A DNA stretch of 64,000 nucleotides from Cocos nucifera. Its lineage: Eukaryota > Streptophyta > Magnoliopsida > Arecales > Arecaceae. A model generated the notes under the pieces. That model did no database searches. It worked only from the letters and a program-made list of their open reading frames with translations, and was not told where the DNA came from. The stretch covers positions 229,129 to 293,128 of the forward strand of contig QRFJ01001015.1 of assembly GCA_006176705.1 (NCBI GenBank), read 5' to 3'. Position 1 is the stretch's first letter. Each line of letters begins with the position of its first letter. Shown in pieces: positions 57,830-64,000 of this stretch. A program made the translations under genes and the position numbers.

Positions 57830-60420
57830 ACTTACAGATGCCAGCTTCATCAAATCTACAAAGGCTGAGGAGATATATTGAGACAGCGTTCAAAGGTACA
57901 ATGCTTGGCTGAGGGAGACAATCATACCACCTTCTTCCATAAATCATCTGGTTTTCGCAAGAAGTACAATTGGATATCTAGCAGTGACTATAATGGCTCA
58001 GATGTTTCAGACCGCAAAGGCATCCAGAAGGTCTTCAAAGAGTATTTCATGGTTATCTTTGATGTGCAATCATCTTCTCAATTTGACTTGAATTGAAGCC
58101 TCATTTGTCATCGATGCAATGATGACTTGAACTATCTAGACGCGCCTCTCTCTTGAGGAAATTAAGGCAGCTGTCTTTAGTTTTAAAGAGGATTGTTGCA
58201 TGGGGTCGGATGGATTCATAATGTGCTTTTTCCAACATTTTTGGGCAATGGTTCAAGAAGATCTCCTTCAATTTTTCTCTCAAACTTCGTGAGTCCAATG
58301 TGAACCTTGCACGGATCAACAATGCAACCCTTTATCTCATCCCAAAGAAAGAAACAGCAAAGCATCCTCCAACTTCAAATCTCAGCCTCGTGCATAGTTG
58401 CATCAAAGTTTTCAAGGTGGTGTTGGCCAACCGTCTCCAGCCTTTCATGGATAACCTCATAGACTTAGCACGGATGGCATTCATTAAAGGCCGATCCATC
58501 CTTGATAATTTTTTGTGTGCCAATGAAATTGTTCGCCATTCAAGAAACTCGGCTTCTCCAAAGCCTTTGATTGAATTCTTCCCATCTATTTGCTGAATGT
58601 AATGGGACACCATAATTGATTTTTCCGTGAAATGGATTGGTGGGCTGAGGAATGTCCTAGAATCATCAAAGGTTGGAAAAGTCGGCAACTGGATCTCGTG
58701 TTGGAGAGGCCTTTGGCAAGGAGACCCCTCTCCTCTTTTCTCTTCTTACTTGCAGTGGATCCTCTGTGCCGAATGCTTAGCCTTGCCTCTTCGGCTCGTG
58801 CCTTCAAGGGTCTGGCGAATCTTTGGTTTTGCGGTGGTATCAAGATCCTGCAGTATGCAGACGATACTCTCATTTCTGCTCAAGCTAAGAAGTATTGTAT
58901 AGCCGTATTGAAGTTGATTCTTTATTCATGCGAGCTGATCTCCGGCCTTTCCATCAACTACTTGAAAAGCTGTGTCTTTGCTGCAGGTCGCAATGGCCCA
59001 TCTGCGGAGGTTTGTGCTCGGTGGCTGAGCAGCTCCTACGTATCCACTTCCTTCAAATACCTTTGATTACCATTGAGTGGTGGTAAGCCCTCCAAAACCC
59101 ACTGGACGGTTCTCATTCAGAAGGTCGAGATGCAACTGTCAACTTGGTAGAGCAAGTGTTTATCGCTTGCCGGCTGTCTTACTCTGATCAACTCGGTGCT
59201 CACTTCCTTATCTATCTATTACTTGTCTCTCCTCAAGCTGCCATCATGGTTCATCAGGAGGATCAACAGGTATCGGCGTTCCTTTCTCTGGTCGGGATCT
59301 TCTTCCACTTTGGGCCTCTCTTGAAAGGTCAACTGGAGGTCCGTTGGTATGTTGAGAGGGGGAGGAGGACTCAGGGTGAAGGACATTAATATTCACGACA
59401 CTGCTTTCCTTTTTTCCAAGTGGGGATGGAGGTTGCTTTCCAATGAAGCAAGGCATTAGAAGAATCAAATTAACCTTGCATATCACCGGAAAGTTCGTCT
59501 CTCTACTAGTTGGAAACCAACCAGAAGATGTTCCAGCTTATGGCGTGATGTTGTGAAGGCGCTTTCGGCATTTTGGAACAAGTCCAGTTTCAGATCGGCA
59601 ATGACCAATATACTCTATTGTGGAAGGATTCATGGCTATATGATGCCCCTCTTTAAAAAGATCTTCCCAGCCCTGTACTCGACCAGCCGCAAAAAGAACG
59701 GGATGATCGCAGACTTCTCCCACTGTAGAACTCAAACTTGGAAAATTAAGCTGACAAGTAATCCGTCAGGTGACACTAGATCTCAGTTTGCTAATCTTAC
59801 TTTCTTGTTGTCACAGGTCTCCCTGAAATCCATAGAAGATCCTTTAGTTTGGAAAGCCAATAATCGAGGAGGATTCTCCACCTCATCACTCCATAATTTC
59901 ATGAACTTAATTGCAGGTTCGCGCCTATCCTCTGGAGCCTCAGCATTCTCCATAAATTCACATGCTACCTTTTGTTGGTGTGGAGGAAGAAACTAAACCG
60001 GGGAGGCCCTTGGAAGCAAACCGGGTAGATTTCTCGGGCCATGAATGAACTGTGGTCAAGCTCTTGAGACCGTTGATCACCTCTTTTCCACCTGCTCGGT
60101 CTTCAGCCTCCACCTGGAAGAAGATTTGCTTGGCTTTGAGAGTCCTTCATCCCCAATCCGCCTTCAATCATCTCTGCACCGATTGGATCAATCGAAATTT
60201 CCTTCGGATCAAGATCTTGAGACTGTTGCCTGGTATTGCTGGGAGGAAAGGAATGTTAGACTACTCCTTAACAAACACAAATCCTTGGCCTCCATTGCAT
60301 TGGATGCTTTAGTACTGCCCTTCAACGATTGGTCGATCATCTGTAAATCAGGAGAACTTGGTGGATGCTTTTTGGATGAAAATTAGGATGGCTCACATTC
60401 AGCTCGATGAAAATTAATTT
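57830..60420 (+). mobile_element. LINE (L1-type) ORF2 remnant, 5'-truncated
   Basis: Order of pieces: KAEEIY, RQRSKVQCLAEGDNHTTFFH (pre-RT), EEIKAAVFSFKEDCCMGSDG (58155-58210), LYLIPKKETAKHPPTSNLSL and VLANRLQPFMDNLIDLARMA, FIKGRSILDNFLCANEIVRH (58330-58545), a shortened palm with NWISCWRGLWQGDPSP, the catalytic QYADDTLISA (58851-58880), SGLSINYLKSCVFAAG, and later the zinc-binding reverse-transcriptase tail (WKANNRGGFSTSSLHNFMN at 59850-59910, CGQALETVDHLFSTC at 60050-60095, CWEERNVRLLLNKHKS). Many frameshifts and an internal deletion near 58590. No endonuclease upstream. YADD is intact but the copy is dead. Confidence 0.85.
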
Positions 60421-61864
60421 CAGCATGCAACAGCAATCATGCATGGTGATGCTGCACTTTTTCTGTCTGTCCATGGGTCCATCTCTTCGGTATTACCGGC
60501 ACGCCTACTGGCACATAAAAGTCTTTATGGCACTTCTACATTTCACCCTTTCTCTTTGTTAAAGTTGTTCTCTGTTGTGTTTGCGCGAACCGTACCTAAC
60601 AATCACTGCTGGGTGGCTGTAGCCTCCCAAAACCTTGAAAAATACTATCCTTTTGTGAGGAAAGCAGAAATGCTTAGATTACTTAAACTTGATCACGACT
60701 TATGTTATTCAACATATCCTATGCCATTTTAAGGACACATAGTATTCGCATTTAATGAAGTTCGATCTGCAAGACAAACTGTTGGTAATGTGTCAGATCA
60801 TACAAACAATAGTAAAGGATAAAACAGCACGAATTTCATATTATTCTTTGTAATCATATAAGTAATCTACATCATGAAACTTGTGTTTTACCATGTCTTT
60901 GCTAGCTTAGTGCGTGCCATTATATATGGTATATTAAGAACTGATACTTTAAATTGGAGGATACCGAGAATGGAAGGAGCAAGAGTGAATATATAGATTA
61001 AACTCCAGCCAGAATAACTTCCAAACTCTGCAAATCTCTCTCCTCAAGAAGAAGAAGAAGAAGAAGAAGCAAATCTCCTCTTTCTCCTTTCTCACCTTGT
61101 CCTCTTCTTCCTCTTCCACCTTATTGTTCTCCCCTTTTTTTCCCCTCCTCTTTTTTTTTTTTGGCTTATGTCAATCACCGCATCTTCTTCATCTCTCTCT
61201 TTTTTCTCCCCCTTTTTTTTTTTTTTGGCTTATGTCAATTGCCCAAAAGCCTGAGATATGCTTGGAAGCATGATTTCCCCTGTTTCAATTGTTGGGTTGT
61301 GAAATCACATCATAGTTGGTGGCAGACTAGCTGTTATACAGCGCTAAATTCGTTCCTAAAACCCATTTTTTCTTTAACAATATAAATCAGTGCATAAATT
61401 TGCTGGTGACTAATGTGGCAAACAGCCATCATCCTCAAAAAAAAATAAAATATAAATCAGAACCAGAAATTTGAATCATAAAAGCTCGATGGAAAATTTT
61501 CTCGAGATATAATTTGTTGTCTCTAATCATATACGATACTATGCAGTAAGAAGAATATTCATATCCAGAAATTTGATTACATCTAGATTGGATGATAAGA
61601 TTCCACATTGATATTTCAAGTCATTGAATGTGATCTACTATCTTTAAACTGTTTACGTACTAAAAATCATATGGTTTGAGGACTTCCTAATTATATATTA
61701 AAGAGTCAAAGATGCATGAGTTAGGTATCTTCAAATTGCATGATTTTGATGTATAAGCAGTTTAGAAATATAGTAAATCCTATCCAGCTCAACAATGATA
61801 TGGAATTTTTATCATCTAATCTAAACTTGATCAAATTTGAATAGAGATTTATCTCAAGCATGGC
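60421..61864. other. spacer downstream of the LINE
   Basis: An unassigned 97-codon frame (60439-60732, plus) has no family signature. (GAA)n at 61057-61078 and two T-rich blocks each followed by TTGGCTTATGTCAAT (61149-61175, 61211-61238) are a local duplication. No clear LINE poly(A) tail was found. Confidence 0.5.
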
Positions 61865-61867
61865 TAA

Positions 61868-62602
61868 GAGCCTGCTTGGCCAAGCTTTTGAGGTGAAAAA
61901 AATATTTATTTTTCAAAAAAAATATTTATTTTTAAAAAATAGGATATTTATCAAACTTATTTTAAAAAATTATCTACTTTTGAGTGGCAGCAAAAGCAGT
62001 TTTTCTGCTATAGGGAGCAAGCAAAAAATTGGAGCTTCTTCTTGGAAGCAAAAATAGAAGCAGAAAATTAATTTTTTAAGACAAAAAAATTTTTACTCAA
62101 AATTATTATTTACCATAACTATTCCTATTTATTTTCACCTAACCCTCCTATTATTTAGTGAATGATGTATTTTGATACATGTATATTATTGTATAAAAAT
62201 TATGTAAAATATCCAATATGTATTATCTTTGATTCAATTGTATTTATATTGATTAAAATTTAAATATATTTTTATTATATTTTTATTTTATTTTAATTAA
62301 ATAAAAATAAAAAAATTAAATTAAAATTAATTATAATAAATATTTAAAATTATTATCTATTTAAATAATATTAATTATAAAATAAATCTATACATGTCTT
62401 TTTTCGTAATTTGATAGTCAAAAGTATTTTTTCTGAAAGATTTGCCAAATACAAACTACTTCTTAAATACTGATAAAAGTGTTTATTAAATGATTTTGCC
62501 AAACACAAACTGTTTTTCTCTCACAGTACTTTTTCTAAAACTTTATTTAAGAAAAAATAATTTTAAAATAAGCTAATTTTTATAGCTTGGCCAAACAAGC
62601 CC
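61868..62602. mobile_element. Tourist-like (PIF/Harbinger) MITE
   Basis: Terminal inverted repeats GAGCCTGCTTGGCCAAGC (left) and, inverted, GGGCTTGTTTGGCCAAGC (right), 15 of 18 positions equal, flanked by the 3-bp duplication TAA at 61865-61867 and 62603-62605. Length 735 bp, AT-rich, no coding capacity. Inner parts also show inverted similarity (AAAAAATA/TATTTTTT blocks, GCAAAAGCAG and ACACAAACTG regions). Confidence 0.7.
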
Positions 62603-62612
62603 TAAGTCAAGC

Positions 62613-62720
<108 letters not shown>

Positions 62721-62781
62721 AGTATAAATAAAATCAACTTCGTCGTTCAAGATGCATGTTTGATGTTATAGCTTGCATAGG

Positions 62782-63685
62782 TGTTGGGGAAAAAATGGCT
62801 CCTATCAAAGTCTTTGTAAGCCGAATATTGTCAAGCTCCTGAAGGCACCATCCGATATCTGGTGCAGTCTAGTCCAAGATATGACCAAACTAGTCTCCGA
62901 ACTCTAATTGATACCAAAAGACTTATCTCTAAGCTTGATGCATTGCGATTTTTAATCTAAGTCTGGTGATAGCTTATCTTGAAATGGCATGACTTCTTAC
63001 TGATGTCCGACCTCGAGTGTCCGTCGAGCTTTTCTTTGAAGTAGCAATTTCCATCAGGATCCGACCTCAAACGTGGCCAACTCCAACTAACCTTCCTCAA
63101 ACCAATTGAAGAGATCTTAGTGCAGTTTCGATCAAAAGACTCGATGCTCGTCAAGCCCTTAAGCTTGTCCGACCTTAGGGTCTAAAGTATAAATCCAATT
63201 CAGATAACTGACTCTCAAGCTCAGCCTATCCAATCTCAGATTTCATAATACAACTTCAGCTCATGTAACCAATCATTAAATTTGAAAGCCTCCGACCTCC
63301 AAAAATCAATAATAGGAGTAGGCATTTTCCATCCACACCGCAACTAGTTTTACAACTGGCCACTAGCAAGTGGTTACGACCGCCTACTTACTCTCCATAA
63401 TAAAATTAGAATGGCCTAGACAGTCTAATGACAATCAGTTATAGCGATTGCTATCAATTTATTACAGCTCCATCTATAAATGGATCCTTCAGATACATTT
63501 TTTGTTTCTATTTTTTTATCTAACTCTTAAGTACTTCATTTTTATTGGCCAAATTTCTAACTTGATCGTCGAAGGATCTATACCAGAGCCATTCCCTCGA
63601 GCCAAGATTTTGTTTCGCAGGTCATACCGGCAAGATCTCAGGCATTCATTTCAGTATTTCCGATGATAATTTGATTTCTGTATCA
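62782..63685 (+). mobile_element. probable solo LTR of a gypsy element
   Basis: Starts TGTTGGGGAAAAAATGG and ends TTTCTGTATCA. Flanks ATAGG (62777-62781) and ATAAG (63686-63690) match in four of five positions. Inside are repeated TCCGACCTC motifs, a TATA-like CTATAAATGG (63472) and, about 150 bases on, the GATCTC.GGCATTC and TCCGATGATAATTTG end usual for such LTRs. No primer site, polypurine tract or gag nearby. Orientation is taken from the TATA-like box. Confidence 0.55.
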
Positions 63686-63690
63686 ATAAG

Positions 63691-64000
63691 ATATATTTTC
63701 AAACTAGAGGTGCTGCAGCTTCCCAATTGAAAGCAAAATTTTAATATATGTTTATGAAGAATCATATGATTTGGCCATGATAAATAAGTGGTCTTACACG
63801 AGGTTGGCGGTTGGAAGCTCTGTAAAGGCGTCCAAGAAGTAGGCGTTGAACAATGCAAAACATTGTGAGCTACCGTCCTTGTTCAATTTCTTGCAAATTA
63901 TCTCCACTGCTTGTAAAATGACTGTACATCACTGACTCTAAACCCAGATGCAGAGTTAAACCTCCTTTTAATAAACATAATTTCTGTTTTTAAAATTACA
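63691..64000. other. unassigned end of window
   Basis: No gene, repeat or element recognised. A 70-codon minus-strand frame at 63858-63646 overlaps the LTR end and appears to be chance. Confidence 0.5.

Overview
The window looks like nuclear DNA of a flowering plant, most probably a monocot and perhaps a palm. The evidence is split genes with GT-AG introns, plant families (APS reductase, LEUNIG-type LisH protein, KUP/HAK potassium transporter, MRS2, PPR), long AT-rich spacers with (TA)n microsatellites, and nested LTR retrotransposons. The palm suggestion is inference from overall character. No bacterial operons, CRISPR arrays or rRNA are visible.

Layout. 1-4502: 5' part of a Ty1/copia element on the minus strand (decayed gag, leader, primer-binding site, 2.3-kb LTR), inserted into an exon of a decayed KUP/HAK potassium-transporter pseudogene (4905-8867, minus). 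A 134-bp unit spanning the LTR/exon junction is present in four tandem copies. 9.3-14.4 kb: AT-rich spacer with a DIM1-type rRNA dimethylase pseudogene and an MRS2 magnesium-transporter fragment side by side. 14410-23276: a complete but frameshifted Ty3/gypsy element of Tat type (minus) with 981-bp LTRs and target-site duplication ACATC. 24904-31892: a LEUNIG-like gene (minus) with eight in-phase 5' exons encoding LisH/LUFS but no visible WD40 part. A gag-only copia element (25296-28767, duplication CTTTC) sits in one of its introns. 32.3-40 kb: AT-rich spacer with minisatellite, microsatellites, solitary A-tails and a PPR remnant. 40175-42710: 5'-adenylylsulfate reductase (minus), the one gene that looks fully intact. 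45143-53332: a three-level nest, in which a Tourist-like DNA element contains a pol-less gypsy element, which contains a solo copia LTR. 57.8-60.4 kb: 5'-truncated LINE with a YADD reverse transcriptase. 61868-62602: a second Tourist-like element. 62782-63685: a probable solo gypsy LTR.

The functional content is therefore small: one sulfur-assimilation enzyme and one truncated LEUNIG-like gene. Everything else is mobile elements and decaying gene copies. I found no clear sign of a new biological system. The most unusual items are the LisH-only LEUNIG-like gene interrupted by a gag-only retrotransposon, the amplified LTR/exon junction, the dated nesting series, and several solitary poly(A) tails bracketed by target-site duplications.

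Exon boundaries were worked out by hand from splice sites, phase and family resemblance. No database search was possible.
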